From Candidatus Leptofilum gracile (GTDB lineage: Bacteria; Chloroflexota; Anaerolineae; Promineifilales; Promineifilaceae), in the NCBI GenBank assembly GCA_016713825.1, contig JADJOJ010000006.1, positions 248,001-312,000 on the forward strand: a stretch of 64,000 nucleotides of DNA, written 5' to 3'. The notes under the pieces were generated by a model. That model made no database searches and had not been told where the DNA came from. It worked only from the letters and a program-made list of their open reading frames with translations. Shown piece after piece: positions 30,502 to 38,471 of this stretch; the stretch's first letter is position 1, and the number at the start of each line of letters is the position of its first letter. The position numbers were made by a program, and so were the translations under genes.

Positions 30502-30566
30502 GAGGAGAAAGCATCCTCAGATGCGTCTCGTTTAGAACCGTTCGCATTTGAGAATGCTCACTCCTC
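30502..30566. repeat. imperfect inverted repeat between the HAS-barrel gene and the AbrB-like gene
   Basis: Arms GAGGAG-AGCATcCTCA-ATGCG and CGCAT-TGAG-ATGCT-CTCCTC can form a long stem with a loop of about 17 bases. It lies within the 149-base gap 30469-30617. It may weaken read-through into the AbrB-herA pair. A second element made of aattac(c/t) units (30585-30645) runs into the end of the upstream gene. Confidence 0.65.
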
Positions 30567-30617
30567 CTTTTTTAGCTCAGAAAGCAACCGAGTAATTTAA
30601 TCGGGCGAATTACCCAA

Positions 30618-31253
30618 TTACTCAATTACTAAATTACCAATTCCCAACCCCGGCAGCGCATCACTCAATGCCTCCAGCGTGGGAATCAGCACATCATAGT
30701 TGCTGCGCAGCAGTTCAATCAGTTCGTTGACGACTTCGACCGCCCAGGCTTGGTCGTTGCCGCGCAGGGCGTAGGTGGTGCTGATGTGGGCCACCAGCAG
30801 TTGATCGACCGGAACAGGGCTGCCCACGGCGCGCAAAATGAGGCGCAGGTAGCCCAGGTTGTCGGTAAAGTCGCGGATGTCGTCTTGGGCCGTGACCAGT
30901 TCGACCGGATCGAGGTTGAGCGGGGGGCGTGGGGGGAGGCCGTGTTTGATACGGCCGTTCAGCTGGTACCCCACCGCCAACACGCTCATCTCAATCGGCA
31001 GCAGCCGGTTGTTGCGCTGGTCCTCAATCACCGACGGCGCGGGATTTTCGGCCAGCACCAGCCGCCGCACCAGCGGATCGTCGTCGATGCTCATGTTGTA
31101 GATGAGGCCGTAGATGCATTCCCGGTTATCCACTGGCTGGGCGCGCACCAGCCCGCCAAAGGCAGGTACGCTCAGCTGCCCCACGCGGCAGCCCACGGCA
31201 AACCCCGTCGTGCTGGCCCGCAAAATACGGCCGATTTCCTGATTCTTACTCAT
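30618..31253 (-). CDS. HAS-barrel-like protein of the herA-nurA locus
   Basis: A 211-residue protein without a catalytic motif that I recognise. Its N-terminal half (IGRILRASTTGFAVGCRV, then a VRAQ...YGLIYNMSIDDDPLVRRLV stretch) resembles the HAS-barrel region found at the start of HerA proteins and encoded beside herA in cyanobacteria and Chloroflexota. The C-terminal half is helical. It is probably an accessory subunit of the HerA-NurA complex. AAAGGTGA precedes the ATG. Its last residues Asn-Leu-Val-Ile-Glu-stop are written in the aattac repeat that follows. Confidence 0.7.
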   Translation of the reverse strand: MSKNQEIGRILRASTTGFAVGCRVGQLSVPAFGGLVRAQPVDNRECIYGLIYNMSIDDDPLVRRLVLAENPAPSVIEDQRNNRLLPIEMSVLAVGYQLNGRIKHGLPPRPPLNLDPVELVTAQDDIRDFTDNLGYLRLILRAVGSPVPVDQLLVAHISTTYALRGNDQAWAVEVVNELIELLRSNYDVLIPTLEALSDALPGLGIGNLVIE

Positions 31254-31455
31254 ATGTCACCTTTACCTGGCGATGAACTGCCTGGCTAATTTGCTGCTTT
31301 GCTGCGTTTGTTATTTACCTTGGCGGATGTTCACCCAGCTTCACCCACATTTTTCGTACGCGAACCAATTGAGGGCGATTTATTTTCAAGGCATCAATCG
31401 TGGCATGATCACTCTCTCACGCATTAACGCAACTGGAACAAATGCGCTCATTGTT

Positions 31456-31782
31456 TTAACGCGGCTGTGACTGGGCTAATGTATAGCGGGCGCGTGTTTT
31501 CAAAATGGTTAACTGGTCTATTTGCGCCAACAACCGATCCATTTCTTCAGTTTCTTCCTGGCTTAACGGATGTTGTTGTTGCTCGTTAAGCAATTCATCC
31601 AGCCGCGCCTGCGCATCTGGAGCGAGACGACTGTTGGCTAACGCTTCCAATTCAGACTGGCTCATGTCCATGAGCAGCTCCGGATCGATTGATTTTTCCC
31701 CAACCAGGCGACGATACTCATTTACATCGAGTAAAACGGCCGTTCGCTGACCCTGCTCATTGGTTAAATATTGCACTTGCAT
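31456..31782 (-). CDS. antitoxin-like protein without a visible toxin
   Basis: A 108-residue acidic, helical protein starting MQVQYLTNEQGQRTAVLLDVNEYRRL. This opening is common in RelB/Phd-like antitoxins of cyanobacteria and Chloroflexota. The Glu/Gln-rich middle (LDELLNEQQQHPLSQEETEEMDRLL) may be a coiled coil. AAGGAG precedes the ATG at ideal spacing. The 202 bases downstream (31254-31455) contain no RelE-like reading frame, so it looks orphaned. Confidence 0.65.
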   Translation of the reverse strand: MQVQYLTNEQGQRTAVLLDVNEYRRLVGEKSIDPELLMDMSQSELEALANSRLAPDAQARLDELLNEQQQHPLSQEETEEMDRLLAQIDQLTILKTRARYTLAQSQPR

Positions 31783-31803
31783 AACAATCTCCTTACGCCG
31801 CTG

Positions 31804-31892
31804 ATTTGCTTCATTTTACCATTTTTTGAAACCCAGTTGGAAGCTATCAAAATCCCTCGTGGCGGGCACGGCTGCATCGGACCGATTCTTTG
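31804..31892 (-). pseudogene. duplicated 3' end of nurA (remnant)
   Basis: These 89 bases match 32522-32610, the last codons of nurA and its 3' flank, with about nine differences. On the minus strand they still encode a recognisable tail ending Arg-His-Glu-Gly-Phe-stop. The two copies flank the DUF433/DUF5615 pair as direct repeats, which points to duplication or insertion of that cassette behind nurA. Confidence 0.85.
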
Positions 31893-31896
31893 TCAG

Positions 31897-32277
31897 TTAC
31901 AATTGTCTGGCCCGGATGTGAACACGTTGCCCCTGGCGTGTGCCTACAATAATAAAAGGCGGTGTCACTTCAAATGATCGATCCAAAATTGTAGTCAAGC
32001 TATCAATTGTGAAAGCTGGTTGGATATGTCCTGGACGAATATACAAAATGCCAACAATGGGTTGTTGATAAGCCAGGGCCAAGGTGCCAAAATCGCTGTC
32101 ATGGGTTAAAACAACGCGCCCGGCCTCAAAAGCAAACTGAAGAACTTGCTCATCAGAGCTGCCAATGCGGCCAGCTTCAACTACCGATAGCAGGTCGAAG
32201 CCTGCGTCTCGTAAATGGGTGATGACGCCTGGATGGATATTTTCGTCAGCCAGGAAAGGATATTCAGCTAAATTCAA
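31897..32277 (-). CDS. DUF5615 PIN-like toxin candidate
   Basis: A 126-residue protein of the DUF5615 (Mut7-C/PIN-like) family. It has FLADENI near the start, HLRDAGFDLLSV, DEQVLQFAFEAGRVVLTHDSDFGTLA with the acidic residues of a PIN-like site, and GILYIRPG. It overlaps the upstream DUF433 gene by four bases (TTGA), starting at TTG. The DUF433-DUF5615 order is a common toxin-antitoxin-like module. Its stop lies right next to the duplicated nurA end. Confidence 0.83.
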   Translation of the reverse strand: MNLAEYPFLADENIHPGVITHLRDAGFDLLSVVEAGRIGSSDEQVLQFAFEAGRVVLTHDSDFGTLALAYQQPIVGILYIRPGHIQPAFTIDSLTTILDRSFEVTPPFIIVGTRQGQRVHIRARQL

Positions 32278-32504
32278 CTGGCAATCTCGGCGGTCACAAG
32301 GGAATCATGCTTTAACGATTCGGCGGCAAAGCGCAGCGCCTCTTCCACAGCGTCTCGTTGCAGATGGGGATACGTTTGCAACACATCATCAAACGTTGCC
32401 CCACTGGCAAAAAGCTCCAGAATAAATTCCACACTGATGCGTGTGCCTTTTATGCTCGGTTTGCCACCTAAAATGGCAGGATTTGTGATGATGTGACTAA
32501 ACAT
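32274..32504 (-). CDS. DUF433 antitoxin-like protein
   Basis: A 76-residue DUF433 protein with the diagnostic ILGGKPSIKGTRISVEFILELFASG motif (split: ILGGKPSIKGTRI, then a helix) and a YPHLQRDAVEEALRFAAE helix. The family acts as a winged-helix antitoxin or regulator for DUF5615 partners. ATG 32504 follows TTGGAG. It is the first gene of the two-gene cassette behind nurA. Confidence 0.85.
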   Translation of the reverse strand: MFSHIITNPAILGGKPSIKGTRISVEFILELFASGATFDDVLQTYPHLQRDAVEEALRFAAESLKHDSLVTAEIAS

Positions 32505-32564
32505 TTTTTGCTCCAAAATTAATTTGTTTCATTTTACCATTTTTTGAAACCCAGTTGGAAGCTA

Positions 32565-33779
32565 TCAAAATCCTTCATGGCGGGTACGGCCGCCTCGGGC
32601 CAGTTCTTTGCTGCCCTGCTTGGAGGTAATGTCGTTGCTGATGCCGTGCCGCTCCATGATGACGTCGATCATGAAGTTGAGTTCGCCAGCGTCTTGCCGA
32701 CCCACCACGGCCATCTCGTCGGCGCGGGCGATGACGTACGGGTAGTTGCCCAGGATGCGGCATTGATCGATGAGCAGGCTGTGTACGGCCGTTACCGCTC
32801 CCGCATCCTCCGCCACCCACCGCGGAATATCCACCCGAGCAATGTTCTGCCCAGACAGCCCCGGATTCAGGTAGAAAAAGCAAACCTCGTTGGCCGCGTC
32901 CTGGGCCATAAACACCTCGTTGGCGTCGGAAATGTTGGCAAAGACGGCGCTGCGTTCCCCCGGCCCCAAAATCTGGCTAAAGACGTCGGCATCGGTCACG
33001 CCCTGCGTCGCTTTGCGTTGACCCAGCTCCTTCCAATTAAACTGCGCGTCGGACAAGCCAAAGATGGAGCGCAGCAGCGTCATCACGGAGCTGGTGCCGG
33101 GGCGATCGATGTAGCCGCAAAGCAGCGCACCTGCGTGGCGCATCGCCGTCATGTGCTCGCCCCATTCGGTGACCACGGCGTTGTCGGCCACACCCGCCGT
33201 GCCAATCGGCCAATAGAGCAGCCGCTGATCCAGCAGGGCCAGCAATGGCTGGGCGTTGTGCCGATTGGCAATCGTTTTGCGCGCCAGCGTTTCAATCTCC
33301 TGCCGATCCCGCTCGATGCTCACCGCGCCGGGCGTGTCGTTGAAGCTGTCAATCGCTTCATCGCTGTCCGGGTAAGCAATATCTGGCTGAGAGAAGGTTT
33401 CGGGCGTACGGCCGCTGCCGTGATGGTAAATAATGCCGCCCACGTTGATGAGGTAGTAAAGATGGGCTGCGTGGCGGTCGGGCATAATCTGGCTGCCGTC
33501 GGCGGCAATGATGGTGGCTTGGGCTGGCGGCGGCGGGGCGGGGATGTGGCTGTCGAGCGGTTCCTTCTCGGAAAACGGCCGTGCTGAACGGTAATATTTT
33601 TCGTCGGATTGGGCTTTGGCGGTTTGCAGGGCGTTGGCAACGGCCGTCCAATTCGTGCGGTAGGTGTGCAGCGTGTCCAGCGCCTCGGCCACGCGCTCGC
33701 GCCGCTGGCTCAGGCGGCGGGCGGTGGTTTGGGCCATCTTTTCTAAATCGGCGGTTAGCTTTTCAAATTCCAGGGTCAT
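32565..33779 (-). CDS. nurA: NurA-domain DNA repair nuclease
   Basis: A 404-residue protein with the NurA fold. A coiled N-terminus of about 75 residues is followed by IIAADGSQIMP (the metal-binding Asp of motif I) near 95, LLDQRLLYWP near 185, and a C-terminal FYLNPGL...RVDIPRWVAED region with the late acidic residues. It is a 5'-3' exonuclease and endonuclease that acts with HerA on DNA ends. Its last 13 or so codons are duplicated at 31804-31892. TTTACG-17-TACAAT ends seven bases before the ATG and no Shine-Dalgarno is present. Confidence 0.87.
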   Translation of the reverse strand: MTLEFEKLTADLEKMAQTTARRLSQRRERVAEALDTLHTYRTNWTAVANALQTAKAQSDEKYYRSARPFSEKEPLDSHIPAPPPPAQATIIAADGSQIMPDRHAAHLYYLINVGGIIYHHGSGRTPETFSQPDIAYPDSDEAIDSFNDTPGAVSIERDRQEIETLARKTIANRHNAQPLLALLDQRLLYWPIGTAGVADNAVVTEWGEHMTAMRHAGALLCGYIDRPGTSSVMTLLRSIFGLSDAQFNWKELGQRKATQGVTDADVFSQILGPGERSAVFANISDANEVFMAQDAANEVCFFYLNPGLSGQNIARVDIPRWVAEDAGAVTAVHSLLIDQCRILGNYPYVIARADEMAVVGRQDAGELNFMIDVIMERHGISNDITSKQGSKELARGGRTRHEGF

Positions 33780-33815
33780 GGGCGCAATTGTAAACCGTAA
33801 TCAAACCGGCGTAAA
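33780..33815 (-). promoter_or_regulatory. candidate leaderless promoter of nurA
   Basis: Minus-strand TTTACG (33810-33815), a 17-base spacer and TACAAT (33787-33792) stand seven bases before the ATG at 33779. There is no ribosome-binding site. Confidence 0.45.
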
Positions 33816-33822
33816 CAGGGGG

Positions 33823-33911
33823 AATTTTATACAAAGGAACGAAGAAACAGAGGAACAAAGGAAAAAGAAAAATCCTTTGTTTCTTCCTCCCTTTGTTCCT
33901 TCGTATAAATT
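33823..33911. repeat. large inverted repeat aaaggaacgaagaaa
   Basis: The left arm holds two copies of (a)acaaaggaa-like units and the right arm their complement (cctttgtttcttcc, ctttgttccttcgtataaa). The arms pair over almost 40 bases. It fills the gap between nurA and the yjjX-like gene and may end transcription of the latter. Confidence 0.8.
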
Positions 33912-33916
33912 CCCAC

Positions 33917-34444
33917 TCACTTCTCGCGGTAAAGGTCTGGCGAGACGAAGGGGGCAAAGGCGTAGGCCGTGGCCAGGGCAAACGTTTCGCCGCGCAGCAC
34001 CAGGCCGTTGGTGAGCGCCCCCACCGCACCCCCTTTTTGCTTGGTGTTGTGGTCGCCCAGCACCTCGTCCATCACGTGGCCGAGCTCGGTGCCCGCCAGC
34101 ACTTTTTGGGCGATGTGGTCGGGCAAGGGCAGCCGACCGCCGCCGCCGATGCCGATACGGCCGTTCCGGTCCACCACCACCACCCAACCATGCAGCGTCA
34201 AGCCAAACGGTTCGGGCTGAACACCCCCTTCCAGGCCGACGCCAAAGTCCGCGTCCAGCGCGGCGCGGGCGGCGACGGCCCGATTGTGCGCCCCGGTGCG
34301 CGTCTCTTCGTCGCTCATCGGCATGTCGCTGACGCCAGACGGCACGGCAATGGGCACAATCTCGGCCTCTGGCCAGATGCGGGTGATGGTGTGGCGAACG
34401 GCCGTCACCTTCACCGGATTTGTGGAACCGACAGCAATTTTCAT
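33917..34444 (-). CDS. inosine/xanthosine triphosphatase, YjjX family
   Basis: A 175-residue NTPase of the YjjX/Maf-like ITPase group, which removes ITP and XTP from the nucleotide pool. It has MKIAVGSTNPVKVTAV at the start, SGVSDMPMSDEETRTGAHNRA, DFGVGLEGGV and GGAVGALTNGL. The length matches the family. No Shine-Dalgarno is clear; the ATG lies next to the gagattgg repeat. Confidence 0.9.
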   Translation of the reverse strand: MKIAVGSTNPVKVTAVRHTITRIWPEAEIVPIAVPSGVSDMPMSDEETRTGAHNRAVAARAALDADFGVGLEGGVQPEPFGLTLHGWVVVVDRNGRIGIGGGGRLPLPDHIAQKVLAGTELGHVMDEVLGDHNTKQKGGAVGALTNGLVLRGETFALATAYAFAPFVSPDLYREK

Positions 34445-34453
34445 GGCAAAAAA

Positions 34454-34530
34454 GGGAGATTGGAGATTAGAGATTGGAGACTGAAAAGAGCGCGGCTGCT
34501 AATCTCCAATCTCCTCATTAACCAATCTCT
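34454..34530. repeat. gagattggagatt inverted repeat, copy 1
   Basis: The left arm has three gagatt(g/a)g units; the right arm their complement (taatctccaatctcc, ccaatctc). The right arm overlaps the end of the next gene and encodes its last residues Ile-Glu-Ile-Gly-stop. A second copy lies at 35131-35188. Confidence 0.82.
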
Positions 34531-35057
34531 ATTTTGGTAACGGAATCAAAATCGAGGGTTTCCTGGCCGCCCAGCACCGTTTCCAGGGCCATTTGGGCAA
34601 ATTGGAAAAACGCTTGCAGGTCATCCATGCGTTCTAAATAATATTTGGCCAGTTCCTGCTCTTCTGGCGTTAACGTTTCATTGGCCGATTGCAGCTTCTC
34701 GACGCTTTCGCCCAGCACCTGCAAAGCCAGCTGCACCTCGCGTCGTTCGCGGCTGTCTAGCACGTTGCGAATGACCTGCCACAGGTCCGATTCGGCCTGG
34801 TAATACTTTTTGCGCTCACCGCGCATCCACACCTCGTTGGCCATGCCCCAGCGCTCCAGCGCCCGCATGTTCATGCTCACCGACCCCTTGCTAATGCGCA
34901 GCGTATCCGCCAGATCGTCCAACGAGAGCGCTTCGGGACTCATCAGCAAGGTGCCGTAGAGCCGCCCCATCACTTCGCTAAAGCCAAAAAAGCGGGCCAA
35001 TCGGCCTAAACCTGCTACCGTACTGTCATTTACGGCCGTTAAACTTTTGTGCATCAT
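34518..35057 (-). CDS. GbsR/MarR-family transcriptional regulator
   Basis: A 179-residue winged-helix protein with MGRLYGTLLMSPEALSLDDLADTLRISKGSVSMNMRALERWG (shown in parts: GRLYGTLL, SKGSVSMNMRALE), the GbsR-type helix-turn-helix, then GERKKYYQAESDLW and a helical dimerisation tail. GbsR-like proteins control compatible-solute or aromatic transport genes; the target here is unknown. It begins with two ATG codons after AGGGGAAA. Its C-terminus is formed by a dispersed repeat. Confidence 0.85.
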   Translation of the reverse strand: MMHKSLTAVNDSTVAGLGRLARFFGFSEVMGRLYGTLLMSPEALSLDDLADTLRISKGSVSMNMRALERWGMANEVWMRGERKKYYQAESDLWQVIRNVLDSRERREVQLALQVLGESVEKLQSANETLTPEEQELAKYYLERMDDLQAFFQFAQMALETVLGGQETLDFDSVTKIEIG

Positions 35058-35130
35058 TTTCCCCTGCGTTCAGAACGTTTTGAATGTACCTGATGTTAGC
35101 AAAGTTGTGAATGCACGTCAACAGAGGGAA

Positions 35131-35188
35131 GTGGAGATTGGAGACTGGAGATTAAAGATTGGTTCAATCTCCAATCTCTAATCTCCTA
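35131..35188. repeat. gagattggagatt inverted repeat, copy 2
   Basis: Same family as 34454-34530. The right arm runs into the end of thiD and supplies its final Gly-Asp-stop (GGAGATTAG). Confidence 0.82.
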
Positions 35189-35975
35189 AAAGTGCCAGGG
35201 GGCCGTGCCCGCCGCCAAGCTGCCAGTCGGCGGCACGCTGAATGGCGCGGTGGGTGAACTGCTGGGCCTGGGCGACGGCCGTTTCCATTGCCAATCCCTG
35301 CGCCAGAAAGGCACAAATCGCCGCAGAGAGCGTGTCGCCGGAGCCGTGGGTGTTTGGGGTTTCGATGTGCGGCTGGCGAAAATCGGTGACGGTTTGGCCG
35401 TCGAACAGTACGTCTACCAATTCAGCGCCGTCGTGGAACCCTTTGATGAGCACGTTTTTGGCCCCGAGTTGGTGCAGGCGGGTGGCGGCGCGGCAAAGGC
35501 TGGCGTAGGAATCAATGGTGGAAGTTTGCAGGAGAACGGCCGTTTCCACCAAATTCGGCGTGATCAAATCGGCCAGGGGCAGCAGGTAGGCTAAATAAAG
35601 CTGCCGCACCGCGTCGGGGAACATGGATTGGCCACGGTGGTTCACCAGCACGGGATCAATAACGACGTGCGCCGGTTTGTACTTTTGCAGCATGGCGGAA
35701 ACCATCATCACCAGTTCGGCTCGCCCCAGAAAGCCGGTTTTTACGGCCGTTGCCCCATAATCACTCAGCACCGCTTCCAGCTGGCTCTGCACAAAGTGGG
35801 GCGTCATCCAGGCGACGTCTTGCACGGTTTGGCTGTTTTGGGCGGTAACGGCCGTAATCACACTCATGCCATACCCGCCCAGCACCGTCCACGTCTTCAG
35901 GTCTGCCTGAATGCCCGCCGCGCCACCGCTGTCCGAGCCGCCGATGGTAAGGAGTTTGACTGGTTCTTGTGACAT
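35178..35975 (-). CDS. thiD: hydroxymethylpyrimidine/phosphomethylpyrimidine kinase
   Basis: A 265-residue ribokinase-fold kinase of thiamine synthesis. It starts LLTIGGSDSGGAAGIQADLKT and has the conserved VTAQNSQTVQD. VVIDPVL, LITPN and the anion-hole HGSGDTLSAAI with the catalytic Asp follow. ATG 35975 gives the family N-terminus; longer frames run into a repeat. No Shine-Dalgarno is visible. No other thiamine gene is adjacent, and no thi-box is recognisable upstream, where a hairpin repeat (35986-36044) lies instead. Confidence 0.93.
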   Translation of the reverse strand: MSQEPVKLLTIGGSDSGGAAGIQADLKTWTVLGGYGMSVITAVTAQNSQTVQDVAWMTPHFVQSQLEAVLSDYGATAVKTGFLGRAELVMMVSAMLQKYKPAHVVIDPVLVNHRGQSMFPDAVRQLYLAYLLPLADLITPNLVETAVLLQTSTIDSYASLCRAATRLHQLGAKNVLIKGFHDGAELVDVLFDGQTVTDFRQPHIETPNTHGSGDTLSAAICAFLAQGLAMETAVAQAQQFTHRAIQRAADWQLGGGHGPLALLGD

Positions 35976-35985
35976 AAGTGAGCAA

Positions 35986-36044
35986 AATGATGCGTGATGC
36001 GTGAAACGTGATGCTTTCTTCCTCACGCATCACGCATCACGTTT
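35986..36044. repeat. gatgcgtgatgcgtgaaacgtg inverted repeat, copy 1
   Basis: Tandem gatgcgt units and aacgtgat on the left pair with cctcacgcatcacgcatcacg on the right. It separates thiD from the DUF385 gene and begins at that gene's stop codon. A related copy is at 36465-36514. Confidence 0.83.
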
Positions 36045-36411
36045 AACCGGTAAAAATAACTTCAATCAACGGACTGCCCGTCACCAGCTCATCCAGCGAT
36101 TCGACCTGTTCGTGGTACCAGGCCAGGCTCGGATCGCTCAAAATGGCGCGGCGCTCGGCGGGGTTGAGCACAAAGCGGGCGCGGGCGGGCAAATCGGCCT
36201 GCACGGACTCCTTTAGATGGAAGATGAAGTGGGGGTTTTCCAACAAGTTGGCGTACCAGTCACGCGGGCCGGGCGTGCCGGTGATGTAGGTACGGCCGTT
36301 TACCTGCTTAAACCAAATTTCAATGCGGCGCGGCTGCCCACTTTTGCGCCCCTTCGTGGTAATGTCAATGGTTTCATCCGTGGCCAACGCCTGCCTGATT
36401 TTCTCGTCCAT
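36043..36411 (-). CDS. DUF385 nitroreductase / F420-dependent oxidoreductase
   Basis: A 122-residue split-beta-barrel protein of the Ddn-like (DUF385) family. It has ITTKGRKSGQPRRIEIWF, which matches the flavin/F420-binding T-x-GRKSG-x-x-R motif, and TGTPGPRDWYANLLENP. The family uses F420H2 or flavin to reduce various substrates. ATG 36411 with GAGGT upstream gives the usual N-terminus. An F420/NADPH reductase-like gene lies 2.2 kb away (38575), supporting the presence of F420. Confidence 0.88.
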   Translation of the reverse strand: MDEKIRQALATDETIDITTKGRKSGQPRRIEIWFKQVNGRTYITGTPGPRDWYANLLENPHFIFHLKESVQADLPARARFVLNPAERRAILSDPSLAWYHEQVESLDELVTGSPLIEVIFTG

Positions 36412-36464
36412 AAAAGCAACCTCGTTGCCAAAAACATGCGGTCTCCAGGATTTCGTGGGGTTTG

Positions 36465-36514
36465 GCGTGAAACGTGATACCTTTCTGGTCACGTTTCACG
36501 CATCACGCATCACG
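36465..36514. repeat. gcgtgaaacgtgat inverted repeat, copy 2
   Basis: GCGTGAAACGTGA pairs with TCACGTTTCACGC over a short loop, followed by two catcacg units. It is related to 35986-36044. It lies in the 417-base gap 36412-36828. Confidence 0.8.
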
Positions 36515-36637
36515 AGCTATAAACGTCCTTAATTCCTAAAGAGCCAATACTTCTCATCACACCTGAACCTATTTTTAGCATTTTAGCATACCCGTTGCCG
36601 ATTCAGGCAAGAGCGGTTAGGATTCAGGTTTAACAAT

Positions 36638-36701
36638 AGACCTCAGACCTGACAGGTTTGTTCCAGATGCAGCAGTCATCGGACGGAACCGTGTGAGGTC
36701 T
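36638..36701. repeat. agacctca hairpin with acctgacaggt unit
   Basis: AGACCTCA at 36638-36645 pairs with TGAGGTCT at 36694-36701; inside lie acctgacaggt and ggaac/gttcc arms. The acctgacaggtt unit recurs at 63116. Nothing else clear is seen in 36515-36828, which must hold the promoter of the ABC-F gene. Confidence 0.6.
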
Positions 36702-36828
36702 TATTTGTGGAAACGGCCGTAAGAACCATCCCCACTTTAATTAGCCAAGAGATTACAGTGAATTCAGAGACCAAACCAATCTCAAAAACCTCTGTGCGCT
36801 CGGTGGCCAAAATTTACAGGACAAAACA

Positions 36829-38466
36829 ATGCTAGTAGCCAACGATATCACTCTCTCCTTCGGGCAGCGGGTGCTTTTTAAAGACGTCAATCTCAAATTT
36901 TTACCCGGCAACTGTTACGGCCTCATCGGGGCCAACGGCGCGGGCAAATCCACCTTTCTCAAGGTGCTGGCTGGGGAAATTGAACCAAACCGTGGCGACG
37001 TACTCACCGATCCCAATGAGCGCATCGCCGTGTTGCAGCAGGACCAGTTTGCCTTCGACGACTACACAGTGATGGAAACGGTCATCATGGGGCACAAGCA
37101 GCTGTATCAAATTCAGCAAGCGCGTGACGCCATCTACGCCAAGCCCGACTTTTCTGAAGAAGACGGCATTCTAGCCGCCGACCTGGAAGCGACTTTTGCC
37201 GAACTGAACGGCTACGAAGCCGAATCGGAAGCAGCGACGCTGCTCAAGGGGCTGGGCATTGAAGAAGCGCTGCTGGATCGCCACATGCACGAGCTGGAAG
37301 GCACGCAAAAAGTGCGCGTGCTGCTGGCCCAGGCAATGTTTGGCAACCCAGACATCTTGCTGCTGGACGAACCAACCAACCAGCTAGACCTGGACACCAT
37401 CCGCTGGCTGGAAGATTTTTTGTTCCGCTTCAACAACATCGTCATCGTTGTGTCGCATGACCGGCACTTTCTCAACAACGTCTGCACTCACATTGCCGAT
37501 ATCGACTTTGGCAAGATTCAGCTGTACGTGGGCAACTACGAATTTTGGTACGAATCCAGCCAGCTGGCGATGGATCAGCGCAAAAATGAGAAGAAAAAGC
37601 GCGAGGACAAAATCAAGGAGTTGGAGGAGTTTGTGCGTCGCTTTAGCGCCAACGTGTCCAAGGCACGCCAGGCCACCTCGCGCAAAAAGCTCATCGACAA
37701 GCTAACGATGGACGAGCTGCCCGCCAGCACGCGCCGCTTTCCGTTTGTGGGGTTTGATCCGGAACGGCCGTGTGGCAAAGTCGTCCTGCGCGTGCAAAAT
37801 CTTAGCAAAACGGTGGATGGCACACCGGCCCTCAACAACCTCAACCTGGAAGTGAACCAGGGGGACAAAATCGCCTTCATCGGCGACAACGATCTGGTGA
37901 AAACGACCCTGTTTGATATTTTGGCGGGGGAACTGAAGCCAGACAGCGGCAGCTACGAATGGGGCACCACCATCACCATGTCTTACTTCCCCAAAGAAAA
38001 CAGCGCCTACTTCGACACCGACCTGAACCTGGTGGAATGGCTGCGCCAATACGCCACCGTGGACGACAGTGAAACATTCCTGCGCGGCTTTTTGGGGCGG
38101 ATGCTTTTCTCCGGTGAGGAGGCGCTGAAAAATACGCGGGTGCTCTCCGGTGGCGAAAAAGTTCGCTGCATGCTGTCGCGCATGATGCTCAGCGGGGCCA
38201 ACGCACTGATGCTGGACGAACCGACCAACCATTTGGATTTGGAAGCGATCACCGCGCTAAACAAGGGGCTGATCAAATTCCCCGAAGTGGTGCTGTTTGC
38301 CTCGCACGACTACGAGTTTGTCAACACCATCGCCAACCGCATCGTAGAAATCACCCCCGGCGGCACCATCGACCGGATGATGAACCTGGAGGCGTACCTG
38401 GCCGATCCCACCATCACCGCCCTGCGTCGCGAGATGTACCACGGCGAACACGCCCTGACGTTGTAG
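36829..38466 (+). CDS. ABC-F family ATPase
   Basis: A 545-residue soluble protein with two ABC domains joined by a charged linker (QRKNEKKKREDKIKELEE, about 250-300), the ABC-F layout used on ribosomes. Domain 1 has Walker A GANGAGKST and Walker B ILLLDEPTNQLD, but the signature reads LEGTQKVRV. Domain 2 has a degenerate P-loop (GDNDLVKTT), the signature LSGGEKVR and LMLDEPTNHLD. These changes resemble the YbiT/YkpA subgroup. There are no membrane segments. Only a weak purine run (CAGGAC) precedes the ATG. Confidence 0.9.
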   Translation: MLVANDITLSFGQRVLFKDVNLKFLPGNCYGLIGANGAGKSTFLKVLAGEIEPNRGDVLTDPNERIAVLQQDQFAFDDYTVMETVIMGHKQLYQIQQARDAIYAKPDFSEEDGILAADLEATFAELNGYEAESEAATLLKGLGIEEALLDRHMHELEGTQKVRVLLAQAMFGNPDILLLDEPTNQLDLDTIRWLEDFLFRFNNIVIVVSHDRHFLNNVCTHIADIDFGKIQLYVGNYEFWYESSQLAMDQRKNEKKKREDKIKELEEFVRRFSANVSKARQATSRKKLIDKLTMDELPASTRRFPFVGFDPERPCGKVVLRVQNLSKTVDGTPALNNLNLEVNQGDKIAFIGDNDLVKTTLFDILAGELKPDSGSYEWGTTITMSYFPKENSAYFDTDLNLVEWLRQYATVDDSETFLRGFLGRMLFSGEEALKNTRVLSGGEKVRCMLSRMMLSGANALMLDEPTNHLDLEAITALNKGLIKFPEVVLFASHDYEFVNTIANRIVEITPGGTIDRMMNLEAYLADPTITALRREMYHGEHALTL

Positions 38467-38471
38467 GAATT

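Noticed and set aside
31273..31470. 65-codon plus-strand frame that might be a toxin
   Set aside because: Wrong strand for the antitoxin-like neighbour, hydrophobic and Cys-rich without family features, no ribosome-binding site.
35986..36044. Thiamine (TPP) riboswitch upstream of thiD
   Set aside because: The conserved CTGAGA and ACCTGA elements are absent; the sequence is a repeat hairpin instead.
36638..36701. Riboswitch before the ABC-F gene
   Set aside because: The hairpin arms are a dispersed repeat unit and match no riboswitch consensus that I know.
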